Part shown: piece by piece, positions 8,368 to 18,206 of the stretch | How positions within the stretch are numbered: the stretch's first letter is position 1 | Layout of the letters: each line of letters starts with the position of its first letter | From: Malachius bipustulatus | Taxonomy: Eukaryota > Arthropoda > Insecta > Coleoptera > Melyridae | Reading direction: 5' to 3' | Assembly (NCBI GenBank): GCA_910589415.1 | Contig: OU342633.1 | Span: 15,352,858-15,416,857 of the forward strand | Length of the DNA: 64,000 nt | Position numbers and translations under genes: made by a program | Notes under the pieces: model-generated | What the model was told of the DNA's origin: nothing | The model's database searches: none | The model's input: only the letters and a program-made list of their open reading frames with translations

Positions 8368-11355
8368 TCAATCCAAATTTAAAATCTGTTTAATTTTTTC
8401 CCTTGGAAGGTCAAATATCCAGGCCTTGATCTGCTTAGCAAATGTATATTTATTTTTGACAATTTTAAAGTTAGGTGGTATGGTATTGTAGATCACAGGT
8501 GCCAGGTGTTTATAGAATCTTTTACCTATTTCCGTTTTTGTGCGTTTAACGACCAACAATTTGTTCTCCCTTGCTCTAGTATTTATTTCATGTTCTACCT
8601 TTTCCGCACAATGTGCAACGTTATGCTGATATGTGAGCAGCGCCTTGGCATAAATTTGTCTTATATCTAATAGTTTTGCTTCACGATATAGTTCATCACT
8701 TGGATATCTAAAATCTCTACCGTGAATTATTTTTAAGAACCTTTTCTGTATGGTTTCCAAGGATTTTACGCTGGTTGATCTCACACCCCCCCAGCCCAGT
8801 ATCCCATACTGTATATGTGTTTCCACCAGCGCATGATACACAGTTTTTAAGCTATTTGTGTCAATGTACTTTTTCAATGTTCGAAATTTAAATAAAAGGC
8901 CCCTGAGCTTTTGCCTGACATAATCTATTTGTTTATTCCAACGTAGATGTTTGTCTATATAAATTCCCAAATATTTCACCTCATCCACACCTTTTATAGT
9001 AATACTATCTTTGCCTGTTGATAAACAAATGACACTAAAAAGTGGCAGACGGTCTTTATATATCGAATAAGGTACATAATTTGTTTTGTCCCAGTTTACC
9101 GTCAATAGCTTACTATCAAACCATGTCTTTAATAATTCGAGATCCGACCTAACTTCCCTTTTGATATCCTCCCAATTTGTGGCCTTGTAAAATATTGCAG
9201 TGTCATCCGCAAAGGCGATCACTCTTCCAAATATTGGCAACTGAAACATATTATTCACATAGATTGTGAAGAGCAACGGTCCCAAGACTGTTCCTTGTGG
9301 AATTCCGTACTTAATCAGTTTGTGCTCACTAAGTATGTTCCCTATTTTAACCTGCTGTTGTCTATCTTGTAAATAACTTTTCAGAAGTTTCAAAGCCACC
9401 CCTCTAAATCCAATTTCTTCCAGAGATTGGAGTAACAATGTATGACTCACAGTATCAAATGCTTTGGCGAGGTCTATAAAGACAGATGCAGCCATTTTAC
9501 CTGAATCAAGGGCACCATATACATCGGCAATCAATTCCGCCATGGCATCCTGCGTAGACTTTCCTTCCTGAAAACCAAATTGTTTATTTGATATAACCTT
9601 ATGTTTAGTTAGAAAGTCAAAAAATCTTGTTTTTAATATTTTTTCAAAAATTTTGGCCATATTATTAATTAAAGAGATCGGTCTATAATTACCTGCCAAA
9701 GTTTTGTCACCTTTTTTAAATATCGGTATTACAATCGATCGCTTGAATGTATCCGGAAAAATACCCTTCGACAGCGACATATTGTATATATGCGCCAGCG
9801 GTTGAGTAATGTGATTTTTTATAAGTTTTAATAAATCGGCCGATATAGCATCCTCTCCTGTAGATTTGCTAGTTTTCAAAGTATTTATTAAGTCAGCTAC
9901 CTCTGTCTCGTTTGTGGGTCGTAAATATATGGAACTATAAATTTTTTTCTTGTGCTGTTCGAATCTATTGTCAGTGCTCTTAATATTTTCTGCTAATCGT
10001 TCGCCTACTTGTATAAAATAATCATTGAGTTTGTTAGCTATTTGTTTCTTATCTGTTTCAATATTACCGTTTTCTGTGTCATAAAGGCTATCTATCTCTG
10101 ACTTATTTTTATTCCTACCACATAATATATTAGTTGCCTCCCATATTTTTTTTACTGGCTTGTCGTTCCCGATCATATTAAGGTAGTAGTTTCTTTTAGT
10201 TATTTTAATAATGTTTGTGAGATGATTTCTGTAAGTTCTGTATTCTCTTATTATTTCTGAATCCAATGGAAATCTGCGTGTTTTCTTGTATAGTTCATCT
10301 CTCACTGCTATACACTTAATAATACCGTTTGTTACCCATTCTTTCCTTTTTTTATGTACATTTTTTATAATATGATATGATTTACAGTTATCAATATAAT
10401 TATTTAGAATTTCATAGAATATATTCGCCGCCTCTTGCGGATTACCCTGCCTCAGCACCCTTTCCCATGGTTCTGCTTTTAACAGTAATTTAAGTTTATC
10501 AGTATTGACACGGTGTATCTTTTTGCATTTTTCAAAAGTTTTGCTGGTTTCGATATGTGAATAAGTCACAGAGGACAACACTGGGAAATGATCAGTTGTG
10601 TTTGTCGTTATCACGTAAGATTCTTTGAGTCCATCAATTTTCATCGAATTTTTTATGAATATATGATCGACACAAGAACCTGATCCCTGTACTATTCTAG
10701 TTTTTTCGTTTATTAAAGAAATAAAGCCCGCTTCGTAAAGATTATCAAGATATTCCTGTGATTCCTTTGATACAGTTAAGATGTCAATATTTATATCGCC
10801 CACTATGTAAATGCTATTTATTTTACAGTTTTTTTTATCACTCAAATAATTGTCTAAATAATTTTTCATGTTAAGATTAAAATCGTTGACATCTGTTGAT
10901 GGAGATCTATAGAGTGAAAGAACAGTAACCCAAGCACCATCAAAATTTACCAGTAGTTCAACAGCTTTATGTATTCCAATAAGTTTTATTTCATAAGTGT
11001 ATTTGAAACTATCCCTAACATATACCACCACACCGTCGTTTTGGTTAATGTCACCGGAATTATAAATCTGATTATAACCTTTCAAAGTAAAGACACCCGG
11101 ATCATCCAACCTCCAAGTCTCAGTTAATACAATAACATCAAGTCTAGGTAACGCCTTCAAGAGTACACTCAATTCATCAAAGTTTTTTGAAATACTTCTA
11201 ATATTAATATGAAACACGTTAAATGCCTTGTGGACCGCAGTATGAAGATGTGAGTTTTGTAATTGTTGTAAGCTCACCACCTTAGTCTGTATGTGATCCC
11301 ACCCGTAGTCTCTCACGTACCGGTCCATCCCAAAAAAATAAAAAAAAATCTCCAA
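8368..11355 (-). CDS. CR1/L2-like LINE ORF2: endonuclease and reverse transcriptase
   Basis: The protein has 995 residues in one open frame. The AP-like endonuclease spans about residues 45-260 (HINIRSISKN, TETWRL, VGDINIDI, TTDHFPVLSS). A linker leads to a reverse transcriptase at about 490-790 with FKKGDKTLAGNYRPISL, FIDLAKAFDTVSH, GIPQGTVLGPLL and the catalytic FADD near residue 714. The C-terminal 200 residues carry the usual LQTIQKRFLK-like thumb region (here LETIQKRFLKIIHG). There is no RNase H domain. The first codons (MEIFFYFFG) do not look like family sequence, so the real start may be the ATG ten codons later or may have been lost by truncation. An open frame of this length suggests a fairly young copy. 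Confidence 0.85.
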   Translation of the reverse strand: MEIFFYFFGMDRYVRDYGWDHIQTKVVSLQQLQNSHLHTAVHKAFNVFHINIRSISKNFDELSVLLKALPRLDVIVLTETWRLDDPGVFTLKGYNQIYNSGDINQNDGVVVYVRDSFKYTYEIKLIGIHKAVELLVNFDGAWVTVLSLYRSPSTDVNDFNLNMKNYLDNYLSDKKNCKINSIYIVGDINIDILTVSKESQEYLDNLYEAGFISLINEKTRIVQGSGSCVDHIFIKNSMKIDGLKESYVITTNTTDHFPVLSSVTYSHIETSKTFEKCKKIHRVNTDKLKLLLKAEPWERVLRQGNPQEAANIFYEILNNYIDNCKSYHIIKNVHKKRKEWVTNGIIKCIAVRDELYKKTRRFPLDSEIIREYRTYRNHLTNIIKITKRNYYLNMIGNDKPVKKIWEATNILCGRNKNKSEIDSLYDTENGNIETDKKQIANKLNDYFIQVGERLAENIKSTDNRFEQHKKKIYSSIYLRPTNETEVADLINTLKTSKSTGEDAISADLLKLIKNHITQPLAHIYNMSLSKGIFPDTFKRSIVIPIFKKGDKTLAGNYRPISLINNMAKIFEKILKTRFFDFLTKHKVISNKQFGFQEGKSTQDAMAELIADVYGALDSGKMAASVFIDLAKAFDTVSHTLLLQSLEEIGFRGVALKLLKSYLQDRQQQVKIGNILSEHKLIKYGIPQGTVLGPLLFTIYVNNMFQLPIFGRVIAFADDTAIFYKATNWEDIKREVRSDLELLKTWFDSKLLTVNWDKTNYVPYSIYKDRLPLFSVICLSTGKDSITIKGVDEVKYLGIYIDKHLRWNKQIDYVRQKLRGLLFKFRTLKKYIDTNSLKTVYHALVETHIQYGILGWGGVRSTSVKSLETIQKRFLKIIHGRDFRYPSDELYREAKLLDIRQIYAKALLTYQHNVAHCAEKVEHEINTRARENKLLVVKRTKTEIGKRFYKHLAPVIYNTIPPNFKIVKNKYTFAKQIKAWIFDLPREKIKQILNLD

Positions 11356-11450
11356 GGAATTGAAATATGTAGGTACCAGTGTGTTATATGTAGCAGATAC
11401 CTTATATTATACTGTCTCAGCGTCTTGCTCCGCTGACCATATAAATAAAT

Positions 11451-12097
11451 ATTATTCCATCGTTTTGTGCATCAGAAACATCATTCAACCATAATAAACT
11501 ATAACATTTAGTTACCCTTCCCCCCAGAATTTCATGAATCATATAGATAGGATCATTGACGGTAATGAAGGTCCCAGGTACAGCCCCATACCGCGCCGTG
11601 CACTTAAAGAATTAATTTATAGTGTAAGTAGAATAACTTATATCCCCATTTTTTTATCTCAATATGAGTGTTTCATAAACTATCATCAAATTCAAGATCT
11701 AATCAAAACTTACATTCCCTCACTGTCATTTTATATAGTTACTACCATTCTAACAAATACACAGCACAGCATAACGCTGCACAAGATTTGTTTACATTTT
11801 ATTTATAGCATAAGCAACATTATAATAAATAATAGCCTTATTAACTCATTCTTATAAGGTTTATTAAACCATGATAATAAAATTAATAGTTCTGGATCAT
11901 ATTTTTAATAAATCAGTCTCTAATTATTAGATCAAAATTATTACCTATAGACCGTATATCTGTCCTCAAATATATTAGAATTTCTATAACACTAATAATT
12001 TTTTTTTGCGGTTAAAACAATTTCCTCAATGATATACCTGCACGGACTGGCACGGACCTGATGAGCAAAATCTGCCCATGGAGTCGATTCGGACTGA
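11451..12097. other. AT-rich sequence, no gene seen
   Basis: An ORF of 107 codons on the plus strand (11534-11857) has no recognisable domain and a biased, low-complexity composition, so I do not call it a gene. No repeat boundary is clear here. Confidence 0.5.
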
Positions 12098-12275
12098 CCG
12101 AAATTTTTGCTGAACTCTGGCTAAATGTGTTCGATAAAGTGTGCGGGGTCATGTAGGATGCAGGTTCAAGTTGTGCCGGCCGTGACCCTGCATCCTGCAT
12201 CCCGCATGACCTCGCACACTTTACCAGCAAATAAGACGAGTAATTTGAGCCAGAGTGCAGCAAAAAAATCGGTTT
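12098..12275. mobile_element. Imperfect hairpin element, GC-rich
   Basis: The left arm runs from CCGAAATTTTTGCTGAACTCTGG through AAGTGTGCGGGGTCATG. The right arm returns CATGACCTCGCACACTT and on through CCAGAGTGCAGC. The centre holds two GGATGCAGG-type sub-repeats. The element is more GC-rich than its surroundings. It is probably a MITE; the family is not recognised. Confidence 0.6.
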
Positions 12276-13027
12276 TTTAGTAGTTGTAGTTGATTGTGAA
12301 ACATGATATGTGAAAAAATTCAAAATTACCTAGGTATATGAGAAAAATTAATTAGCAAAAAGTTGTAATTTCAAAACTTAGGTACATACCACTTCTTGCC
12401 CATCTCTATAAAATAATTAATTTTTTTCAACTGTTTTGAATTTTTTTTCCTAAATTTCAAGCAAAACACTTTTGATTTTTAAAATGTTAAAAAAGTACTT
12501 AATTTGAAAAAAAGTAAAAAAAATATATATTTTTTCTTTTCCATTTTATTTGCGTAAGTACATGTAACTTTTTTCTAAGCAGAGATAGATATAAGCATTA
12601 CTTCACAGTAAAACAAGCAGATTGAATTGTCTTCAAAATGATTCTGAACAATGATAAAAAAAATCAATCTTCAGAGGTGAAAATCTCAAGAACACGAGTC
12701 CATAAGTTATTCTTCGAGGTTCTTTGCAAAAAAATAATAATTTACTTTATAATAAAAGCCACTACTTAAGTAAAGAGTGTAAAGAGTATACCCGGTAAGT
12801 CATTATAAGAATGCTCGCCGAATTATAAAAAGCCTCGTATCAGGGAATTTTTTAAGGAAAGTGGCTTAAAAAAACAATAGTAAAAAAAAACTGCAAGATA
12901 AAAACAATTGAAGTTATTTAAGCATTACCTAAACTCATGATATTTTGACTATACCCAAGATATAAAGCACATTTGATTTTTGTCAAAATTATTTAACTGA
13001 CCCTACTTACCTAACGCATAATATTGT
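12276..13027. other. AT-rich sequence, no gene seen
   Basis: About 750 bp of A/T runs without ORFs or clear repeats. Confidence 0.5.
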
Positions 13028-13075
13028 GGACTTGGTTCATTCTGGAGAATTTTAGGAAGATAATGAACCAACTCC
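13028..13075. repeat. Inverted pair of a GGACTTGGTTCATT motif
   Basis: GGACTTGGTTCATT at 13028-13041 is followed by AATGAACCAACTCC at 13062-13075. The same motif recurs at 16747 and 16836, so the inverted copy here and the direct copy at 16836 could be terminal inverted repeats around the DUF7869 pseudogene. This is inference from position only. Confidence 0.4.
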
Positions 13076-13159
13076 AAGTGTTGTTAATACATTTTATCTT
13101 TACATCTGCTTAGAGATCAAATTAGAAATATTAAAAGAAAATATCACTTCTTAGTTGAA

Positions 13160-15075
13160 AGGAAAAGTTAATTGACATAAAAAAAACTCATTATCGGTGT
13201 CATTTCCTTCAGTTGCTTCGTTGTCCTGGGTTTGACGAGTTGTCTGATTCCCTGGAAGGTTTCTGAAGAAGTATCCATGATTAATAGGGGGTATGTAAGG
13301 GACAACATATCTTCCTTTTTTTTTTGAAGTCATTTGTCATCTGGTTGAGTAAAGGTGACCCTGCTGTACAGTCAACCAGGTTTGCACTTCCACGGGTCTT
13401 CCTGGCCTACATAATTTACTGGTGTTTTTCGAGATGTCCAAGGTTCGGAACTCCGAAATTCACTGAAAGATTCATTTATTTTTATTTGGAAGGGTGCTCC
13501 TATTTCAAACCTAACCGCCGTATCTTCCGCCAATTGATTTTCCTACCTTCAGTGTCCTTTTTCCGGTTTGCGATTGCATTTTTGAGGGGTTTTGTGCTCA
13601 AAAAATCTTCTCGTTATATTTTTACAACTTCAAACTGAGGCTTTTTCACTTTTGCAGTTTTAGGATGTTGTACCAGTCACCATGCACATTGATGGTCCCA
13701 TGTTTCTTGCTTGCTTTCTCTATTATACCGAATTCGGTATCGTTGGGAAGGAACAAGTGGCCTGGTATCAAAAATTTCATATCAATTGTTTCCACATTCA
13801 ATAGAGGGTCTTGAACAAGTTTCAGTAGAGTAAGGCTAGTTTTTATATTCCTGTTTTGCCCAGTGCATGAGTCAGAAAACAGAACAACGTGTTTGAATGT
13901 CCTGGTATGCTCATACAAATTTATTACAAATCTTCAGAACCCCCAAAGTCTCATCCCAGACTTTCATATAGGCAGTGTTGTTATTAAAACAATGAATATC
14001 AAAGTTGTAGACATAAAGATTTCTCTTATAGTAGGCTATTGCAGTTGTGGGCTTGGGGAAAGGCAATGCCTTTTGAAGATCGAATGTGCAAACATATTTA
14101 TCCTGCGAGGCTTCCGCCTCATCTTCTTTTAGTTCTACGCGCGCTTGTTCTGCTCCCCTTAAGTGCAATTCTCTTTCTGCCTTTAAGTCGGCTTTTTTTC
14201 TCATCAGTTTCAGCACTGTTTTTTTGAAATAACTTGTCACAGTTGCTGCAAGTGTCTTTTGAAGGAGATTTAAAGTGCAAGTTAAATTTTTAGTAAATTT
14301 TTTCTTTCACAGGATTTTTGTTCTCACTTTCACATTTCTGTTTGTATAAATCATATATTTTTGTCATATTCAAATCTGGATTTAAGTATCTTTTGTTATT
14401 ATTGTCATTTCTTGTGTAGTGGCTTTGGTAGCAGGGAAACGACTTTAAGTGCTTAACAGCATCTGACTCGTCAATTTTACGCGACGTTGCTTTTCTCCTT
14501 GAGTCAATAACAGCAGTAGCTTTTATTCAAACATCTGTATAATCTTCCCCAACTTATTTGTAACATGGCAAGAAAGAAGGTCTTACAAACCCTCAGCTGA
14601 TTATTATGTTCATCTGGAATAACGTACTGATACACCTTTGATTTTGCTTCTCGTGATCCGTCTCTTGTCCGACGCCTACTAACAGTTAAGGCTTTAACTA
14701 AGCCCCGCAAAAAACAGTTTTGTTTTGAGTAATCTGCCAGTTTCCAAAATCAATTAAAAAAAGATTTCAATGTATCTTCAGAAGGGAACTTCTCAGGGCA
14801 CTTTCTGGGGCATTTACAGTTATTTCCATAGAGAAATATCGTTGCATCCGTTACCTTACTACTGCGAGATGTGTACTCTTTACCGCTGTTACGATTCAAC
14901 TTCATCTTGTTAATTTTCCAGTTTTCAAAGTTCCTCGGGCGCTTTCTTCCTCGGGAAATCTCTTTATTTTCCCCATCTGAATGGACAGAGGGAGGAATGA
15001 TGTTGCTGTTATCAGTGCCCGAGGCAGGTACGATGATGTCACCTGGAGCTCCATCACCTTTGAAACGAATTTTAG
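13160..15075 (-). pseudogene. Decayed DUF7869-type gene
   Basis: Reading the minus strand across frames gives one protein in order. A low-complexity N-terminus (15075-14970) leads to an RKRPRNFENWKINKMK basic motif near 14950, a CKCPRKC cysteine patch, a KTFFLAMLQIS segment (14600), SFPCYQSHYTR (14430), a CSNCDK patch, and FDLQKALPFPKPTTAIAYYKR (14080) written here in two halves of the domain. Then come LFSDSCTGQNRN, the DUF7869 core (13870), and VPYIPPINHGYF near 13290. At least four frameshifts or stops break it, and there are no introns. The family is widespread in insects and other animals. Its function is unknown, and its aspartate-rich core resembles nuclease/transposase folds. It could be a dead transposon ORF or a retrocopy. 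Confidence 0.7.
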
Positions 15076-15085
15076 ACAGATAGAC

Positions 15086-15100
15086 ACGTTGGGTGCCACT
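15086..15100 (-). other. tRNA-Lys-type primer binding site-like sequence
   Basis: On the minus strand this reads AGTGGCACCCAACGTG. It matches the complement of the tRNA-Lys(CUU) 3' end (TGGCGCCCAACGTG, from memory) at 13 of 14 bases. Two bases before it is TTTCA, a possible LTR end. It is one base off a classical PBS, and no intact retroelement follows it. Confidence 0.5.
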
Positions 15101-15143
15101 TGAAACGAATTATTTTACCCTAGAGAGGAAAAATAACCGTTGA

Positions 15144-15182
15144 GAGCATGAGACAAATAAAAGACAACAAGGGTCGTGGGTT
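15144..15182 (+). other. tRNA-Lys-like fragment
   Basis: GAGCATGAGAC (15144-15154) and GGGTCGTGGGTT (15171-15182) match the D/anticodon and variable/T-arm parts of tRNA-Lys(CUU) base for base, in the right order. They are separated by 16 bases where the tRNA has 11. The T loop is degraded (TTGAG for TTCGAG) and the acceptor stem is missing, so it is not a functional tRNA. Confidence 0.6.
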
Positions 15183-15593
15183 GAGTTGCCAATCTAAGAG
15201 GGTCAACAATAACAAGCGGGTCAGCAGAACAACAGGTACTCTTTATTTAAAAAAAGCACAGCTATTAAGTATCACATAATCTTGAGCACGGTTAACAAAA
15301 TAAAAAAACGTTGAGATCAGCCGAATGAAAGGGGTGGTAAAACTGGACCAGTGAAGGCACTTATCTTCGTAGGGCTCTCCTGTGCGAGGATGAAGGTTTT
15401 CAGCCGGGGCTCTGGGTGGCTCAGGTTCGGCTGCTATTTATTGGTTCAGCTGCTGCGGGGGTCAGATCAGCAGCTCCAGTACTACCAGTGTGTGCCCCTG
15501 GATCAGGTGCACTTCGGTACGAAGACAAAGGTTGTCCAATCGGCAAAGTGGTCTCAGGTATGAAGAGTGTGCTCCGGTATGAAACGTCGGTCT

Positions 15594-15874
15594 AGTAGGA
15601 AAACTTGCTCCTGTAGAAAACTTGCTCCCGTAGGAAAACTTGATCCCGTAGGAAAACTTGCTCCCGTGGGAAAACTTGCTCCCGTAAGAAAACTTGATCC
15701 CGTAAGAAAACTTGCTCCCACAAGAAAACTTGCTCCCATAAGAAAACTTGCTCCAGTAAGGAAACTTGCTCCAGTAAGAAAACTTGCTCCAGTAAGAAAA
15801 CTTGCTCCAGTAGGAAAACTTGCTCCAGTAGGAAAACTTGCTCTCGTTAGAAAACTTGCTCCCGTAGAAAAGCT
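15594..15874. repeat. 18-bp minisatellite, about 15 copies
   Basis: The unit is close to GTAAGAAAACTTGCTCCC. Units differ at one to three positions, mostly at the two bases after CT and at GTAAG/GTAGG/CACAAG. The period is a multiple of three, so the array stays open in both directions. A plus-strand ORF (15567-15980) reads a KLAPVG/R hexapeptide, and the minus strand reads GASFLTG. I take these ORFs as a by-product of the repeat. Confidence 0.9.
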
Positions 15875-16271
15875 GAAAGTTCAGTATGTATCAGAGACAC
15901 TCTTGGTGGTGTTAACGGTCCGATCGAGTTCTGGCCTACCAGGGTTACATAAAATTATGTCCCATCCTCAAGATAATTAAGATAAAAATGTGATCAACAA
16001 ATTTTACATGCGGGCGAAACTCGATCGGATTAATTGCTGTTTTCCTCTTTGTATTAAAAGGAAATATGATTTGTACAATTAAAACAATAATAAAAGAACC
16101 ATTTTAGGTCACTCACCAAGCCAAAAACACAGACGATGTTTATAATATTTTACGTGAAAGTTCACGACGCCATTTTGGTGAAAATTGCAGGTGTTTGCCA
16201 AAACGACCTTCTTCAAGCGAATTCCAGGAGAGAAAAGAAAGGTGAGATCTCAAGTATCGGCGTACCGGATC

Positions 16272-16330
16272 GAAACTCGACAGACGAGGTCCACGAAACT
16301 CGACAGTCGAGGTCGACGAAACTCGAGGCC
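16272..16330. repeat. 23-bp direct repeat, about 2.5 copies
   Basis: GAAACTCGACAGACGAGG starts at 16272, and related units start at 16295 and 16318. The patch is GC-rich relative to its surroundings and lies within the possible LTR remnant. Confidence 0.7.
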
Positions 16331-16452
16331 TCCAGCCGGCCGTGTTTACACTGAACTAAAGGCCACCATCATCACTCACTCATGCGACGCGCGCAACGCG
16401 GTTGTCTCCGGGTCGCTGGCATTTAGCCAGTAAGTACAAAATGTACGTTACA

Positions 16453-17170
16453 CCTTTTAAATCAAATTCAATCAAAAAAATATTTCCCATACAAAATATT
16501 TCAAGACAGACAAGGCTGACAAACAGACAAAACTTTCTGTTTCAATACTTGGAGTAGCAATCCTAACATAAAATATAATAACATTCACATTCGTCTGGCG
16601 ACCACAATTCAGCTGATCCAGATAAAATATCCATTCCAGAATAAAACTAGGTAACAAAAATAATGTATAATAAACTGCCAAAAGCTCTAAATAAAGGGTT
16701 TAAAGCACGTCAATACAGAACTGTAAACAGTAAACAAAGATCACCTGGACTTGGTTCAGTAGTATTCTGAAAGAATCTGTCACTGTCTGTAATCTGTCAC
16801 TAAGCAACAGAACTTGCTGATATTATTAGACCTTAGGACTTGGTTCATTATTGCAATGAAATTTTACATAGTTGGTGCATGTTTTAGCGTTGCTAAGTAA
16901 AAAATTACATAAACTGGACTTGATGCTACTTGAGCCCTCCAGAAACAAACGTTCATAAAAACGATTTGCTTCTTTTTTTCTGTTTTTGTTGACTTGCAGA
17001 ATATTTCACCAAGTTGTTCGTTTTTATATGGTAGTTTTTATCGAGTAAAAAATTATCGTGTTTTTGCTTGATAAAATTATTTTTCATTAAAGCAGACTCA
17101 GTAGTTGCCGGATAGCTGTCTTGCACCTTGTGCTTCAGTGCTTTATTATTTCATTTTACCTCCATAAATC
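16453..17170. other. AT-rich spacer with two GGACTTGGTTCA motifs
   Basis: No gene is seen. The motif GGACTTGGTTCA occurs at 16747 and GGACTTGGTTCATT at 16836. It matches the inverted pair at 13028-13075. Confidence 0.5.
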
Positions 17171-18206
17171 ATGGAGTATAGGTACACTATTCCAGAAAGT
17201 GTGGAAATGATTGAACTTTATTTTGAAAATAATGAATATTATGGAAACAGAGCCGCAGACTTATTCAATCAACGGCACTGCGATACACATGTTTCTAGGT
17301 TAAGCTAAAAGCAGGACACAACAGACAAAATGGTAGCGGAATCCTGTATAATTGTGCGTGCATTAGAGGCGAAGTTTCGGGAAAGTGGTTCTGTTCAAAA
17401 TAAAACGAGTCAGGGTGAAAATCCAATAAATGAAGCTATAGAAGTAGCAGTGTTGGGGCAAGTTGCAATGGACACTACTATGAGTACAAGACAATTTGGC
17501 GGATGCAACGGGCGTTAGTCGTACAAGTGTCCAGCGAGTATTGAAAAAGCACAAGTTCCATCCGTATAAGATTCAGTTATTGCAGGAGCTCAATAATGAA
17601 GATCATTTTGAACGTCGCTTGCAGTTTTGCGAAATCATATCTGATCGAGCAAACCATAACGCAAACTTCTTATTTAATATCTGTTTTTCGGATGAGAGTA
17701 CGTTTTCTCTAAACGGTATAGTTAATCGTCATAACTGTCGTTATTGGGCCGATTTCAATCCTAGAATATTTCACGAGATACACACGCAACATCCCCAAAA
17801 ATTAAAATTAAATGTGTGGGCTGGAATTTTTGGAGATTCGGAGATTCCCTTGTTGGTCCATTTTTTCTTCCTGTAAATTTGACAGGTTTGCTGGAAAATG
17901 CCATTGATCCAGCTTTAGCTAATATCATAGAGAACAATGCTGCATACATTGAAGAGGAACAATATTCCAACAGGATGGAGCACCTCCGCATTACTCACGA
18001 AATGTGCGTGATTATTTGAATGAAACTTTACCTGGTCGCTGGATAGGACGAAGAGGTGCAATTGAGTGGCCTCCTCGGTCACCCGATATAAGTCCTCTGG
18101 ATTTCTTTTTATGGGGACACATAAAAAGCAAAGTTTACAGCACTCCGCCCGATACTCTGGTAGCCGAGATATTCCCGGCGACCATTCCTATAATGACTCA
18201 CCCGGT
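17171..18206 (+). pseudogene. mariner-type transposase pseudogene
   Basis: The N-terminus (MEYRYTIPESVEMIELYF, 17171) is a DUF4817-like helix-turn-helix. After a break comes RESGSVQ (17370), then RTSVQRVLKKHKFHPYKIQ (17520). The catalytic core has the first aspartate in CFSDEST (17685), the second in QDGAPPHY (17972) and the third in WPPRSPDISPLDFFLWG (18070). I count 36 residues between the second and third aspartates, close to the DD37D group. At least three frameshifts or stops separate the pieces. The family is the common insect mariner with a WIGR..EWPPRSPD signature. Terminal inverted repeats were not found. The copy is dead. Confidence 0.85.

Larger units (their letters stand above)
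7822..11450 (-). mobile_element. CR1/L2-like LINE, minus strand
   Basis: On the minus strand this has a long open ORF2 (8368-11355), a roughly 520-bp 3' UTR and a (TTA)n tail at 7822-7851. The 5' boundary is not clear: upstream of ORF2 I see no ORF1, and I could not find a target-site duplication, so the copy is probably 5'-truncated near 11.4 kb. The lack of RNase H and the RT motifs place it in the CR1/L2/Kiri part of the Jockey superfamily. The clade call is moderate. Confidence 0.75.
15103..16452 (-). mobile_element. Possible LTR remnant, minus strand
   Basis: On the minus strand the segment would begin TGTAACGTACATTTTG at 16452 and end TTCGTTTCA at 15103, followed by the PBS-like site. 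An AATAAA lies near 15250. The minisatellite at 15594 and the 23-bp repeats at 16272 would both be inside it. I see no second LTR and no gag-pol, so this rests on the ends alone. Confidence 0.3.

Noticed and set aside
11534..11857. 107-codon plus-strand ORF as a gene
   Set aside because: It has a biased Ile/Tyr/Ser composition typical of random reading in AT-rich DNA, with no motif.
12063..12112. CTGATGAGC...GAAAT on the plus strand as a second hammerhead
   Set aside because: Stem II does not close, and no cleavage triplet or stem I partner follows. The site lies at the edge of a hairpin MITE.
15144..15182. Functional tRNA-Lys gene
   Set aside because: It has no acceptor stem, no box A, a broken T loop and extra bases at the anticodon arm.
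15594..15874. CRISPR-like array
   Set aside because: It is a continuous tandem repeat without spacers, in a eukaryotic repeat region.
15567..15980. 137-codon ORF across the minisatellite as a gene
   Set aside because: The ORF exists because the period is 18 bp. There is no domain outside the repeat and the other strand is equally open.
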